NCBI GenBank assembly: GCA_943788635.1
Contig: CALSRA010000018.1
Coordinates: forward strand, 25,001-89,000
DNA length: 64,000 nucleotides
Source: an uncultured Alphaproteobacteria bacterium
Lineage (GTDB): Bacteria > Pseudomonadota > Alphaproteobacteria > UBA8366 > GCA-2717185
Reading direction: 5' to 3'
Position numbers and translations under genes: made by a program
The notes under the pieces: generated by a model
Databases searched by the model: none
Seen by the model: only the letters and a program-made list of their open reading frames with translations
What the model was told of the DNA's origin: nothing
Part shown: positions 47,939 to 58,385 of the stretch, in pieces
Numbering within the stretch: position 1 is the stretch's first letter
Layout of the letters: every line of letters starts with the position of its first letter

Positions 47939-49711
47939 TTATAGCGGCCAGATCCAGATGATGGCGGGGACGCCAATGATTATGATGATGATTTCCAGTG
48001 GTAGCCCCATTCGCCAGTAGTCGCCGAAGCGATATCCCGCGGGCCCCATCACCAGAACGTTTGATTGATGGCCTATAGGGGTGAGGAATGCGCAGGAACT
48101 GCCGACAGCGACAGCCATCAGCAACGGGTCGGCGCTGACGCCGATACGTTCTGCTATTCCGATGGCCAGTGGCGCCATCAGTACCGCTGTCGCTGCATTG
48201 TTCATGATGTCCGATAAAATCATTGCCGCGACCAGGACCATCAGCACGACGGACCAGGGGGGCAGCGAATCCGACATGTGGGCAATGCCATCGACAATCA
48301 ACGCCGAGGTGCCTGACGCCTCGACGGCCATGCCAAGAGGAACCATTGCGGCCAATAGGACGATGATCGGCCAGTCGACGCTGGCATACAGATCGCGCAG
48401 GGTCAGCGAACGCGTCAGGATCAAGCCGACGACAGCGGCCGTGAACGCCACTGGAATAGAGAGCACGCCGAAAACGCCCAGCCCGATTGCGACGGCAAAG
48501 ATAACCAGCGGTAGCGGACTTGGTGTCCGATGGAGGGCAAGGTCTCGTTCGGCCAGCGGCAGGCAGCCCATCGCCGAGAGCGTTTCCGGCAAAGCATCGG
48601 CATTGCCGAGCAATAGCAGAACATCACCGGGGACGAGACGAATGCCTCGCAAATTCTCCCGCAATGGTCTGCCCTCGCGGGCGAGCGCAAGAAGATTGAC
48701 CCCGTGACGCCGACCCAGCATCGCCTGCGCGACGGTTCGTCCGGCAAGTGGCGACATCGGAGTCACAACGGCTTCGACAAGCGAGGCTTCTTCGGATTCG
48801 AAGTTTTCGGGATCCAGTGGGGTTGTGCCTTCCAGCACCAGCCCGGCTTCGTGGATAACGGTTTCGATGGCTTCGGCGCTGCCTTCCAGCAGCAGGTGAT
48901 CTTCGGCGCGCAATTCATTGTATCGGCCTGGTCGGACATGCCGCTCTGTTCCGCGCCGAAGGGCGACGACGAAAATTTCACCCTGACCGGCGGGTGCCAG
49001 CAGGTCCCCGATTGTCAGGCCGACGGCTTTGGAGTCTTCGGATACGACGACTTCAGTGATGTAATCCGCGATCTGGAACATCTCGCTGGCGCCTCCCGCC
49101 TTGCGAGAAGGCAGCAGACGCCAACCGACCAAAGCGATGTATATGGCGCCCACGACAGCGAGGATAATCCCGACCGGTGCGAAATCGAACATGCCGAAAG
49201 GTTCGCCGCTGGCTTGTGTCCGATATGCGGCAATGATGATGTTCGGTGGGGTTCCAATAAGCGTTACCAGCCCGCCAAGCAGCGACCCAAAGGACAGCGG
49301 CATCAACAGGTCACCCGGAGATCTGTTGGATTTACGCGCGGTCTGGATAACGACCGGGAGCAGCAGAGCCAGGGCCCCTACGTTGTTCATAAAGGCGGAA
49401 AGCGCTGAGACAAGTGTGACAACTGCCGCGGTTTGCAGGGTCGGCCCGCTGCCGGTTCGCTCAAGGCTGCGCGCCAGCCAGCCGATCAGGCCTGAATTCT
49501 GAATTGCCCTCGAAATTGCCAGAACCGCCGCAACGGTTATTACCGCAGGATGCCCAAATCCTGAAAATGCTGTCTCCGCAGGGACAATTCCGCCGATCAC
49601 GACGGCGAGCAATGCCACCAGGGCAACGACGTCGTATCGCCACTTGCCCCAAACGAAAAGCCCCATAGTGGCGGCCAGTACGAACAAAACATAGATTTGC
49701 GCTGCTGACAT
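47939..49711 (-). CDS. SLC13/DASS-family permease with TrkA-C domains
   Basis: 590 aa from the ATG at 49711 (MSAAQIYVLFVLAATMG), preceded by GGATGG; the ORF-track start at 49822 includes non-coding residues. It has the same plan as the permease at 46086: SALSAFMNNVGALALLLPV, LVTLIGTPPNIIIAAYR, two RCK-C-like domains (for example VPGDVLLLLGNADALPE), then SDIMNNAATAVLMAPLAIG and FLTPIGHQSNVLVMGPAGYRFGDYW. It is divergent from serC across about 215 bases. Confidence 0.9.
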   Translation of the reverse strand: MSAAQIYVLFVLAATMGLFVWGKWRYDVVALVALLAVVIGGIVPAETAFSGFGHPAVITVAAVLAISRAIQNSGLIGWLARSLERTGSGPTLQTAAVVTLVSALSAFMNNVGALALLLPVVIQTARKSNRSPGDLLMPLSFGSLLGGLVTLIGTPPNIIIAAYRTQASGEPFGMFDFAPVGIILAVVGAIYIALVGWRLLPSRKAGGASEMFQIADYITEVVVSEDSKAVGLTIGDLLAPAGQGEIFVVALRRGTERHVRPGRYNELRAEDHLLLEGSAEAIETVIHEAGLVLEGTTPLDPENFESEEASLVEAVVTPMSPLAGRTVAQAMLGRRHGVNLLALAREGRPLRENLRGIRLVPGDVLLLLGNADALPETLSAMGCLPLAERDLALHRTPSPLPLVIFAVAIGLGVFGVLSIPVAFTAAVVGLILTRSLTLRDLYASVDWPIIVLLAAMVPLGMAVEASGTSALIVDGIAHMSDSLPPWSVVLMVLVAAMILSDIMNNAATAVLMAPLAIGIAERIGVSADPLLMAVAVGSSCAFLTPIGHQSNVLVMGPAGYRFGDYWRMGLPLEIIIIIIGVPAIIWIWPL

Positions 49712-49894
49712 TTTCCATCCGGCTGGTTTGTTCTTGTCGGGGCCTATCCTATGACGGAATGTCGCAGAAGGCATAAAGAGGTTGAATCTGAAAGTGTTCA
49801 ATCGAATATTGCGGCGCAACATGATTGCCGTTGATTCTCTGGAACGTGACTCCTAATCTCGCGCCGCTCAAGGGCGAAACCTTAAAACCTGAAA

Positions 49895-49918
49895 TTTCGT
49901 GTCGCTGAATTCGCGAAA
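49895..49918 (+). promoter_or_regulatory. Leader hairpin before serC, possible serC RNA motif
   Basis: TTTCGTG pairs with CGCGAAA over a 10-base loop, and the last As of the stem run into the AAAGG ribosome binding site, so folding would restrict ribosome access. A second short stem (CGCC-GCTCAAG-GGCG) lies at about 49862-49876. A putative serC leader RNA has been described upstream of this gene in alphaproteobacteria; I cannot check the match to its covariance model here. Confidence 0.4.
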
Positions 49919-49928
49919 GGACATGACA

Positions 49929-51086
49929 ATGCCGATGCCCACAGAACGCCCGGAAAATCCGAATTTCTCTTCCGGTCCCTGCGCCAAACGTCCGGGCTGG
50001 ACGCCAGAGGCACTGGCAAACGCCTTTTTGGGGCGGTCGCATCGTTCGACGGAAGGCAAGGCCCGTCTTGCAGAGGTCATTGACCGTCATCGCGCCCTGT
50101 TGCGCCTGCCGGATGACTACCGTCTCGCCATTGTTCCTGCCTCTGATACAGGGGCAATGGAAATGGCCATGTGGACGATGCTGGGCGCCCGCGGCGTCGA
50201 TATGCTCGCTTGGGAATCTTTCGGGGCAGGATGGGTCAGTGATGTGACCAACCAGTTGAAGCTGGATGACGTGCGGGCATTGAAGGCTGAATACGGTTTG
50301 CTGCCGGATCTTGGACAGGTTGATTTCGACCGCGATGTCGTCTTCACCTGGAATGGTACGACGAGCGGCGTGCGGGTCCCGAATGGTGACTGGATTCCGG
50401 CGGACCGCAAGGGATTGACCTTCTGCGATGCGACGTCGGCGGTTTTTGCCATGGATATCCCCTGGGACAAGATTGATGTCGCGACCTGGTCCTGGCAGAA
50501 GGTCCTGGGTGGTGAGGCGGCGCACGGCATGCTGGTGTTATCACCGCGCGCCGTCGAGCGGCTTGAATCCTTCGTGCCGCCGCGGCCGCTGCCGAAAATT
50601 TTCCGACTGACCAAGGGGGGCAAATTTGAAGAAGGCCCTTTCAAGGGACTGACGATCAATACGCCGTCCATGCTGGCGGTTGAGGATTGCCTCGATACGC
50701 TGAAATGGGCAGAGTCCATTGGCGGATTGGAAGCGCTGATTGCGCGGAGCGAGGCGAATTTTGCCGCTATCGACAAATGGGTCGCCACGCGTGACTGGGT
50801 CGAATTCCTGGCAAAGGACCCGTTGACGCGTTCCTGCACCTCAATCTGTCTAGCGTTGTCGGATAATGTGCCGCTCGATGCTGACGCTCTTGCTGCCGCG
50901 CCGAAACGGATTGCGAAGCGTCTGGAGGAAGTGGGGGCTGCGTATGATATTGGTGGCTATCGCGATGCGCCTCCGGGGCTGCGTCTCTGGGGCGGTTCGA
51001 CTGTGGAAAGCGCCGATATGGCGGCACTGACACCCTGGCTCGACTGGGCTTATGAAGAAATCTTCGAGACTGCACCCGCGGCCTGA
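49929..51086 (+). CDS. serC: Phosphoserine aminotransferase
   Basis: 385 aa from the ATG at 49929 ([23 protein letters not shown]), eight bases after GAAAGG; the ATG at 49923 and the ORF-track GTG at 49899 are less well placed. PLP enzyme of serine synthesis and pyridoxine synthesis. It is the alphaproteobacterial type: [25 protein letters not shown], and the PLP lysine in [16 protein letters not shown]. serA follows 15 bases downstream, making a serine biosynthesis operon. Confidence 0.95.
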   Translation: MPMPTERPENPNFSSGPCAKRPGWTPEALANAFLGRSHRSTEGKARLAEVIDRHRALLRLPDDYRLAIVPASDTGAMEMAMWTMLGARGVDMLAWESFGAGWVSDVTNQLKLDDVRALKAEYGLLPDLGQVDFDRDVVFTWNGTTSGVRVPNGDWIPADRKGLTFCDATSAVFAMDIPWDKIDVATWSWQKVLGGEAAHGMLVLSPRAVERLESFVPPRPLPKIFRLTKGGKFEEGPFKGLTINTPSMLAVEDCLDTLKWAESIGGLEALIARSEANFAAIDKWVATRDWVEFLAKDPLTRSCTSICLALSDNVPLDADALAAAPKRIAKRLEEVGAAYDIGGYRDAPPGLRLWGGSTVESADMAALTPWLDWAYEEIFETAPAA

Positions 51087-51101
51087 GCGAAAGAAAAGAA
51101 A

Positions 51102-52679
51102 ATGACAAAAGTATTGATTGCCGACAAGCTTAGCCCGAATGCGGAAGCCATTTTCCGCCAGAACGGCATTGAAACGGACACAAAGGTCGGGATGTCGCCC
51201 GAGGAATTGCTGGCCTGTATCGGTGAATATGACGGGTTGGCGATCCGGTCTGCCACCAAGGTCACGCCGGCGGTTCTGGAAGCGGCAAAGAATCTCAAAG
51301 TCGTGGGCCGGGCCGGAATCGGTGTCGACAATGTCGACGTTCCCCAGGCGACGCAAAAAGGCGTTGTCGTGATGAATACGCCTTTCGGCAACGCGACCAC
51401 GACGGCGGAGCATGCCGTCGGCATGATGTTTGCCCTGGCGCGCCAGATAACCGTGGCCAATACCTCGACCCAGGCTGGCAAGTGGGAAAAATCCCGCTTT
51501 ATGGGGACGGAATTGACCGGCAAGACCCTGGGGCTGATCGGTTGTGGCAATATTGGGTCCATCGTTGCCGACCGGGCGCATGGGCTTCACATGCGCGTGG
51601 TTGCGCATGACCCATATCTTTCACCCGAACGCGCGGAAGACCTCGGTATCGAGAAATTGGAACTCGATGACCTGCTCGCCCGGGCGGATTTCATTACCCT
51701 TCATGCGCCGCTGACGGACAGCACGCGCGGAATTATCGATGCTGAAGCGCTCGCCAAGACGAGAAAGGGCGTCTACATCATCAATTGTGCCCGTGGCGGA
51801 CTGGTGAACGAGGATCATCTCGCGGCAGCTCTTGATTCCGGTCAGGTGGCTGGTGCGGGATTCGACGTGTTCGTCGAGGAACCAGCGCGTGAGAATATCC
51901 TGTTTGGTCGCGATAATGTCGTCTGCACGCCGCATTTGGGCGCTGCGACAGCAGAAGCGCAGGAAAAAGTGGCGGTCCAGGTCGCGGAACAGATGTCCGA
52001 CTACCTGCTGACAGGGGCAGTCACGAACGCGATCAATATGCCATCGGTCTCCGCGGAAGAAGCACCGCGGCTGCGCCCCTATATGGGACTAGCGGAGCAA
52101 CTGGGCAGCTTCGCCGGCCAGTTGACCGAAAGCGGGATCTCGGCCGTTACGATCGAATTTGAAGGGCATGTCGCAACGCTCAATACGCGGCCGTTGGTTG
52201 CCGCTGCACTGACAGGCCTGATGCGTCCCATGCTCGATGCGGTTAATATGGTCAGTGCGCCTTCAGTCGCCCGTGACCGTAATATCAGCGTGACGGAAAC
52301 CAAAAATGAGCAATCTGGCGACTACGAAACCCTGATCCGCCTGACAGTCAAAACCGAAAGGCAGGAACGCAGCGTTACGGGGACGATCTTCGGTGGTTCG
52401 CGGGCCCGCATCGTGAATATTAAAGGGATCGATATTGAAGCGGAACTGTCGCCACATATGCTGTACCTGACCAACAAGGATAAGCCCGGTGTGATCGGTA
52501 ACCTTGGCCGGACACTTGGAGACGCCGGGGTCAATATCGCAACATTCCATCTTGGGCGTGCCGGGCAGGGTGATGATGCAATCGCGCTGCTGCAGATTGA
52601 TCAGCAGCTTGATGCGTCTGTCATCGATGCTGTCTGCAAATTGCCCAATGTCGTGCAGGTCAAGCAACTTGCGTTCTAA
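51102..52679 (+). CDS. serA: D-3-phosphoglycerate dehydrogenase
   Basis: 525 aa, the long form. It oxidises 3-phosphoglycerate with NAD, the first step of serine synthesis. NAD binding is GLIGCGNIGSIVADRAHG; catalytic residues lie in NCARGGLVNE (Arg), the Glu region FVEEPARE and CTPHLGAATAEAQ (His). After residue 320 come the intervening ASB domain and a C-terminal ACT domain (LYLTNKDKPGVIGNLGRTLGDAGVNIATFHLGR), which usually senses serine. It is cotranscribed with serC. The following FG-GAP gene starts inside its last codons. Confidence 0.96.
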   Translation: MTKVLIADKLSPNAEAIFRQNGIETDTKVGMSPEELLACIGEYDGLAIRSATKVTPAVLEAAKNLKVVGRAGIGVDNVDVPQATQKGVVVMNTPFGNATTTAEHAVGMMFALARQITVANTSTQAGKWEKSRFMGTELTGKTLGLIGCGNIGSIVADRAHGLHMRVVAHDPYLSPERAEDLGIEKLELDDLLARADFITLHAPLTDSTRGIIDAEALAKTRKGVYIINCARGGLVNEDHLAAALDSGQVAGAGFDVFVEEPARENILFGRDNVVCTPHLGAATAEAQEKVAVQVAEQMSDYLLTGAVTNAINMPSVSAEEAPRLRPYMGLAEQLGSFAGQLTESGISAVTIEFEGHVATLNTRPLVAAALTGLMRPMLDAVNMVSAPSVARDRNISVTETKNEQSGDYETLIRLTVKTERQERSVTGTIFGGSRARIVNIKGIDIEAELSPHMLYLTNKDKPGVIGNLGRTLGDAGVNIATFHLGRAGQGDDAIALLQIDQQLDASVIDAVCKLPNVVQVKQLAF

Positions 52680-53671
52680 CGCCGCGATTCTGTGGCTGAC
52701 GTTCTGTTGCATCGCCGGGTCGGCCTCTGCGCAGGATAAGCCTTGGGTGGCGGAGACCGCCACGCGTCTGGAGAATCTGCGGGAGATCACACTTTTGCCC
52801 GACAAATCGCGTGTGATTGTCCATGCCGGCGACAGGCGCTTTCGGCTGTCATTGCCGCGCGGGCTGTTCCTGCTGTCGCCCATGAAAGATGCCAAGGTGC
52901 AGGATCACGGCGCGACGATACCAGGTGGGCGGATCGCCTTGGGTGACGGTATGGTCGCCAGTGCCCGATTGACGCGCCCGACCAATCGTTACCGGCATGC
53001 GGTATTGGGCGACGCGATAGAGGCCGGTGGGTTGGCTGTAAGGTTTCGAAATGGCGGTGAATCCGAGTTCAGTTTGCCGGAAGACTCCGTCTTCGAGGAC
53101 CTTGAACCCCGAATCATCGCACTGGATGGCGACGAAGCCGTTCTTACTGTCCGCTCCTACCTTGGTTACGGCGCTGCGTTGGCATTGTACGGGATCACTG
53201 ACGGGACGTTGACGCCGTTTGCCGAGTCTCCCCCGATCGGACAGGCTCACCGCTGGCAAACCCCCGTTGGGGCGGCTGATTTCGATGGTGACGGGACAGA
53301 TGAAATTGCTTCGGTTGTCACCCCCCCACCTGTCTGGCATTCTGACCCTTTTTCGTCGTGCCGATACGGTTCTGGAACCTGTTGCGTCGCTGGCCGGGTT
53401 TTCGAACCATTTCATCGGCTCGACAGTCCTGGGGATGCATTTGATCGCCGATATCAACGGTGATGGCATTTTGGATATTGTTATACCCTCGCTGGGCGGC
53501 CGCCGTTTGATTGCCGTGACTTTTGCCGGTGGTACCGCTCGTGTTCTCAAGACCGTAGATCATGATTCACGAATTGTTACGTCGATTGTCATGGCGAATA
53601 TCGACAAGAGTGGCGCGCCGGAAATCGTGTACGGCCTTGCGAATGGATCGGTTACGGTAATTAGACGGTAG
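52669..53671 (+). pseudogene. Secreted FG-GAP/VCBS-repeat protein with a +1 frameshift
   Basis: The likely start is the TTG at 52669, overlapping the serA stop, giving a signal peptide (NAAILWLTFCCIAGSASAQ). The protein continues through VGAADFDGDGTDEIASVVT, a calcium-binding FG-GAP loop, and then breaks at a seven-C run (53321-53327). In the next frame the protein resumes as LSGILTLFRRADTVLEPVAS and another loop, LIADINGDGILDIVIPSLGG, to a TAG at 53669-53671. Removing one C joins them into about 333 aa. FG-GAP proteins form exported beta-propellers, role unknown. The homopolymer site makes a sequencing error likely. Confidence 0.8.
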
Positions 53672-53748
53672 TCGCCGCTTGCCCCTGAGGGCCAAAACCG
53701 CTAGGTAGGCAACCGCCAGACAAGAACCATTTTCGGACACCGGACATC

Positions 53749-54915
53749 ATGACCGAAGCAGGCAAACAAGCCTTGCTGCCTGATGGATTGCGGGACGGAT
53801 TGCCGCCGGATGCGGCGCATGAGGCTGATATCGCCCGCCGTCTCGTCGATACATTTTCGCGCAGTGGATACCAACGTGTTTCGCCGCCATTGGTGGAATT
53901 CGAGGATACGCTGCTCGGCGGCGCATCCGAGGGAATCGCCAATTCCACCTTCCGCCTGATGGATCCCGTCAGTCAGCGGATGATGGGGGTTCGCGCCGAT
54001 ATGACGCAGCAGATCGCCAGAATTGCGACGACGCGCCTGGTCAATGCTCCCCGGCCCTTGCGCCTGGCGTATTCGGGGCAGGTGCTGCGGGTGCGTGGCA
54101 GCCAGCTTCGACCGGAGCGGGAATTTCTGCAGGCCGGCGCGGAATTGATCGGCGCCTCTGAACCAGCATCCGACGCGGAAACGATCGGGCTTGCGGCTAT
54201 GGCCCTGCAAGCTGTCGGTGTGCGCGACGTTTCGGTTGATATAAACCTGCCGACACTGGTGCCGTCGCTTTGCAAGGCGTTCGCGTTGCCGGATGTCGTC
54301 GTGCAGCAGGTACGCAATGCGCTGGACCGCAAGGATATCGCGGCAGTGGAAGCGATCGAGGGCGAAACGTCCACGCTTTTTGCCGCGCTGCTGGATGCTT
54401 CGGGGCCGGCTGCTGCCGCTCTGGCTGCGCTGCAGGCGCTGGATTTGCCGCCCGTGGCAATTATCGAACGGGACCGGCTGGCAGCCGTAATTGAACTGGT
54501 CGGCGAAGCGCACCCGGATGTGATGCTGACCGTCGATCCGGTCGAACATCGGGGCTTCGAGTATCATACCGGTCTCAGTTTCACGCTGTTTGCGCGTGGT
54601 GTTCGCGGTGAAGTTGGCAGTGGTGGCCGTTATCGGGCTGGCCAGACCAATGAACCAGCGACTGGGTTCACGTTGTTTCTGGATAGCGTATTAAGGGCGG
54701 TTCCTGATCCCGAAGTACCTGTCAGGGTATTTCTTCCCTATGGAACGCCGCCGCAGCAGGCAGCGTTGTTGCGGCAGGAAGGCAGGATTGCCATATCCGG
54801 GCTGAGTCCGGTCAATGATGCCGTTGTGGAAGCGAAACGGCTCGAATGTACGGAAATTTTCATCGATGGCCGTCTGGTTGCCCTCGATTCAGACGAAGGG
54901 GCTGCCAAAGAATGA
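53749..54915 (+). CDS. hisZ: ATP phosphoribosyltransferase regulatory subunit
   Basis: 388 aa. HisZ resembles histidyl-tRNA synthetase but lacks tRNA charging; it is required for the short-form HisG that begins histidine synthesis. The class II core is visible: [45 protein letters not shown] and [24 protein letters not shown]. It precedes purA with an ATGA overlap. hisG is not in the window. Confidence 0.9.
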   Translation: MTEAGKQALLPDGLRDGLPPDAAHEADIARRLVDTFSRSGYQRVSPPLVEFEDTLLGGASEGIANSTFRLMDPVSQRMMGVRADMTQQIARIATTRLVNAPRPLRLAYSGQVLRVRGSQLRPEREFLQAGAELIGASEPASDAETIGLAAMALQAVGVRDVSVDINLPTLVPSLCKAFALPDVVVQQVRNALDRKDIAAVEAIEGETSTLFAALLDASGPAAAALAALQALDLPPVAIIERDRLAAVIELVGEAHPDVMLTVDPVEHRGFEYHTGLSFTLFARGVRGEVGSGGRYRAGQTNEPATGFTLFLDSVLRAVPDPEVPVRVFLPYGTPPQQAALLRQEGRIAISGLSPVNDAVVEAKRLECTEIFIDGRLVALDSDEGAAKE

Positions 54916-56205
54916 CGAATGTAGTGGTCGTAGGTTCCCAGTGGGGCGATGAGGGCAAAGGCAAGATAGTCGATTGGCTGTCTGAACGTGCGGACGTCGT
55001 GGTGCGGTTCCAGGGGGGACACAATGCGGGCCATACGCTGGTCATCGACGGGAAAACCTACAAGCTAAGCCTGCTGCCCTCTGGCGTTGTCCGTGAAGAC
55101 AAGAAATCGATTATCGGAAACGGGGTGGTCGTAGACCCCTGGGCTCTGGTCGAGGAAATGGACCGCTTGCGTGCAGCTGGCGTCAAAATCAGCCCCGAAA
55201 AGCTTATGATTGCTGAAAATGCCGCCTTGATCCTGCCGCTGCACAGTAATTTGGACCGTGCCCGCGAAGAGGCGCGCGGAAACGCACAGATTGGCACGAC
55301 GGGGCGGGGGATCGGACCGGCATATGAGGACAAGGTCGGCCGCCGGGCGATCCGTGTCTGCGACCTTGCCGATCGCGCTGTCCTTGAAGAAAAGTTGCGT
55401 CACTTGCTGTTCCACCACAACGCAATTCTGCGCGGTTTTGGACAACAGGAAGTGGATGCCGCTGGATTGTTGGACGAACTGCTGGCCGTCGCACCAAAAA
55501 TTCTTCCCTATGTCGGGACGGCGTGGCGCGTGCTCGATGAAGCCAACAAGGCGGGACAGCGAATCCTTTTTGAAGGTGCACAGGGGATCATGTTGGATAT
55601 TGATCACGGCACTTTCCCATTTGTGACATCCTCTAATACCGTTGCCGGTCAGGCGGCTGCCGGCTCAGGTTTTACCCCCGCGCGCTCTGGGCTATGTCCT
55701 TGGTATTACGAAAGCATATACGACAAGAGTTGGGGCCGGGCCGTTTCCAACGGAACTCGAAAACGATATCGGCGCGCTATTGGGCGAGCGGGGGCACGAG
55801 TTCGGCACCGTTACCGGCAGGCGCCGCCGTTGTGGCTGGTTCGATGCCGTGTTGGTGCGCCAGGCGATCAAGGTCGGCGGCATTGATGGAATTGCGTTGA
55901 CCAAACTGGATGTTTTGGATGGCCTGGAGTCGATTGGTATCTGTACCGGGTATAAGATCAACGGCCAAGCGTATGACCATATGCCATCTTCAATGACGCA
56001 TCAGGCAGCAGCCGAACCAATATATGAAATGCTGGATGGCTGGCCTGAGAGTACCGAAGGTGCTCGGTCCTGGGCGGATCTCCCTGCGACTGCGATCAAG
56101 TACATCCGGCGAATCGAAGAGCTTATAGAAGCCCCGGTTACGCTGTTGTCGACCAGTCCCGAACGGGATGACACCATAATGGTACGCGACCCGTTTGCCT
56201 CATAA
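54912..56205 (+). pseudogene. purA: Adenylosuccinate synthetase with one +1 frameshift as assembled
   Basis: PurA makes adenylosuccinate from IMP, aspartate and GTP. It starts at the ATG overlapping the hisZ stop ([22 protein letters not shown]), with [21 protein letters not shown] and [14 protein letters not shown] intact. After [12 protein letters not shown] the frame breaks inside CGCGCGC at 55679-55685, and the +1 frame continues with [39 protein letters not shown] and [14 protein letters not shown] to the TAA at 56203-56205. Deleting one base gives 430 aa, the normal size. PurA is the only route from IMP to AMP, so a sequencing insertion is more likely than true loss. Confidence 0.93.
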
Positions 56206-56380
56206 ACCTGGTCGCAACCGCACTGTGGCGTTCGGTTTCAGTCAAATGACCGATCATTTCAAGCGCTGTCAATTTAGATATATCCTCCCACGGAAGTCTT
56301 CCGTTAACCATTTAGGGTATATATTTCCTGCCAACTGCGGGACTTAATCGACGCGGGAATAAAGGCTGGGGATTGCTGTT

Positions 56381-58384
56381 ATGGCAAAAAGTCCGACGCG
56401 GGTCAGTTTGCGGGATCGTTATGAAATCTCCGTCGACGAACCGCTTCCCGCGTATGACAATCTGCCTGGCATGGCGTTCAAAGCCCAGCATGTGCGCGAT
56501 TCCAATCGCGATATTATTGCGTTGATTTGCGATCCCAAATTGCCGGTCCGCTTTGAGATGATCAGCGACCTGAGCGAGATCGATGTTCCGTACCTGATGC
56601 AATTGCAGGATTGGGGCGTTGTGGACTGGCCACCGGAAGGCCGTCGTTGCCCCGTGCTTATTTATGACAGGCCCGCTGGCGACCGAATTATGACGTCGCT
56701 GGACGAAGAATTCGAGCCGATGCGCGAAGAAGAAATCATTGAGAATTTCGTCGCGCCAGCATATCAGGTTTTGCGCGAGTTTCGTGATCTCGATATCGCC
56801 CACAGGGCCATTCGGCCCAGCAATCTGTATCGTGGCGGCGCCGAGGGAGGCCGCTTCATAATTGGAGACTGTATTTCATCGCCGCCAGCGATGGCGCAAT
56901 CCTTCGTCTATGAACCCATTGAATCGTGTATGGCCAACCCGGCCGGACGGGGGATCGGAATATCGTCCGACGATATGTATTCACTGGGTGTGACCATCCT
57001 GACGTTGCTGAGAGGCCATAGCCCCTGCAAGGGAATGAGCGACGAAGAAGTTCTGGAGGCCAAGCTCAGCAAGGGGTCCTATGGCGCTTTGACCCAGTCG
57101 TCACGTGTTTCGCTGACGATGATGGAGGCGCTCCGGGGTCTGCTGAATGACGACCATGACGAACGCTGGACTGTGGACGATATCGGCATGTGGGTGAATG
57201 GGCGCCGTGGCAGTCCGGTGCAGCAGTCAATGGAAAGCCGAGCATCACGGTCTTTCTCATTTATGAATATCGACCATTTCACGTGCCGCGAACTGGCGCA
57301 TACCATGGTCAACAACTGGAGCCGCTCGATCAACATCATTCGTGATGGCACACTGGATACCTGGTTGCGGCGCGCGCTTGGCGACGATGCCAAGGTCAAT
57401 GCGTTCAATGACGCGAAAAATGTTTCGGAAGTAGACGACGAGGATGACAACCTGATTGCCCGGTGTTGAATCGCCCTGGATCCGTCCGCGCCGATCCGTT
57501 TTCGTGATTTCAAGGCGACGGTTGAAGGGTTCCCGAATACGCTGGCCCTTTATGGCGAAAGCGGTGATACGAAGAACGCGTTCGCGCAAATATTGCAATA
57601 CGGCATTATTGATTACTGGGATGCCAGTCAGCCACGCACACGTATCGACCTGGTAACGCTGTATCGCGATCTGAAGCGGGCCCGGGAGGTTATGACTCGC
57701 ACAGCATCGGGTGAGGGCGTGGAGCGGGTGATTTATGACCTGAATCCGGCTTTGGCCTGTCTCTCGCCGCTGGTGGAAGAGTATTACGTAATCGACATCG
57801 ACAGTTTGCTGCCGGCTATGGATAGTCTGGCGGAAAAGTCTGATGATGTCCGTTTTTTGATCGACCGTCATCTCGCGGCATTTATTGCGGCACATTTTTC
57901 CGGTTTGCGCGGCTCGGAATTGCGGGATCTTGATAATCAGGCGGACCCCTATCTGCCAATTCTGGCGGCGATACGCCTGCTTTCCTTGATTCAGGAGCGT
58001 GCAACGCGGGTCAAGCCATATATTAATCTGGGAAAGCTGGCGGCGAAAATGCTGGAGCCGACAGTCAAGCGTTATCACAATCGGCAAACCCGGGAACGGA
58101 TTGCATCGGCAATGAAAGAGGCTGGTGCAACCGGGCGGCTTTCCGAATTGCTATCTGTTACCGATAATTATCAGATTGTGGAGGACGACGAGAGGCGCTT
58201 TCAGATGGCGGTGATGGAATACCGCGATATTACCAACAGATTGCGTCAACTCGTGTCGGATCAGGGAAATCGGGGGGCTATCTCGCGCGAGTTGGGCGCG
58301 CAGGTTTCGTCTGTATTGTCGGGTGTCGCCACCATGATTGCCCTGCTGGCGATCGTGTTGGTAACGTTTTTGACGTCTGGTTGA
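56381..58384 (+). pseudogene. Pseudokinase-like membrane protein interrupted by an in-frame TGA
   Basis: The ORFs at 56381-57469 and 57593-58384 are in the same frame; only the TGA at 57467-57469 divides them (CGG TGT TGA ATC). Read through, the protein is 667 residues. The N-terminal half is a protein-kinase-like fold, but the catalytic loop is HRAIRPSN (141-148) instead of HRDxKxxN, and the DFG position reads GDC (162-164), so it is probably inactive. DMYSLGVTILTLLRGHSPC follows as in kinases. The second half is helical and ends in a C-terminal membrane anchor (VATMIALLAIVLVTFLTSG). The next gene starts 1 base after its stop. Whether the TGA is real is open. Confidence 0.75.
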
Positions 58385-58385
58385 T

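Noticed and set aside
48704-49408. 234-aa plus-strand ORF inside the second SLC13 gene
   Set aside because: Antisense shadow; the permease frame is clearly the real one.
56250-56270. Short palindrome AAATGA-CCGA-TCATTT downstream of purA
   Set aside because: Six-base stem with no T-run; could be chance, so not listed as a terminator.
57257-58087. 276-aa minus-strand ORF bridging the TGA in the pseudokinase
   Set aside because: Shadow frame; the plus-strand frame continues with sensible protein on both sides.
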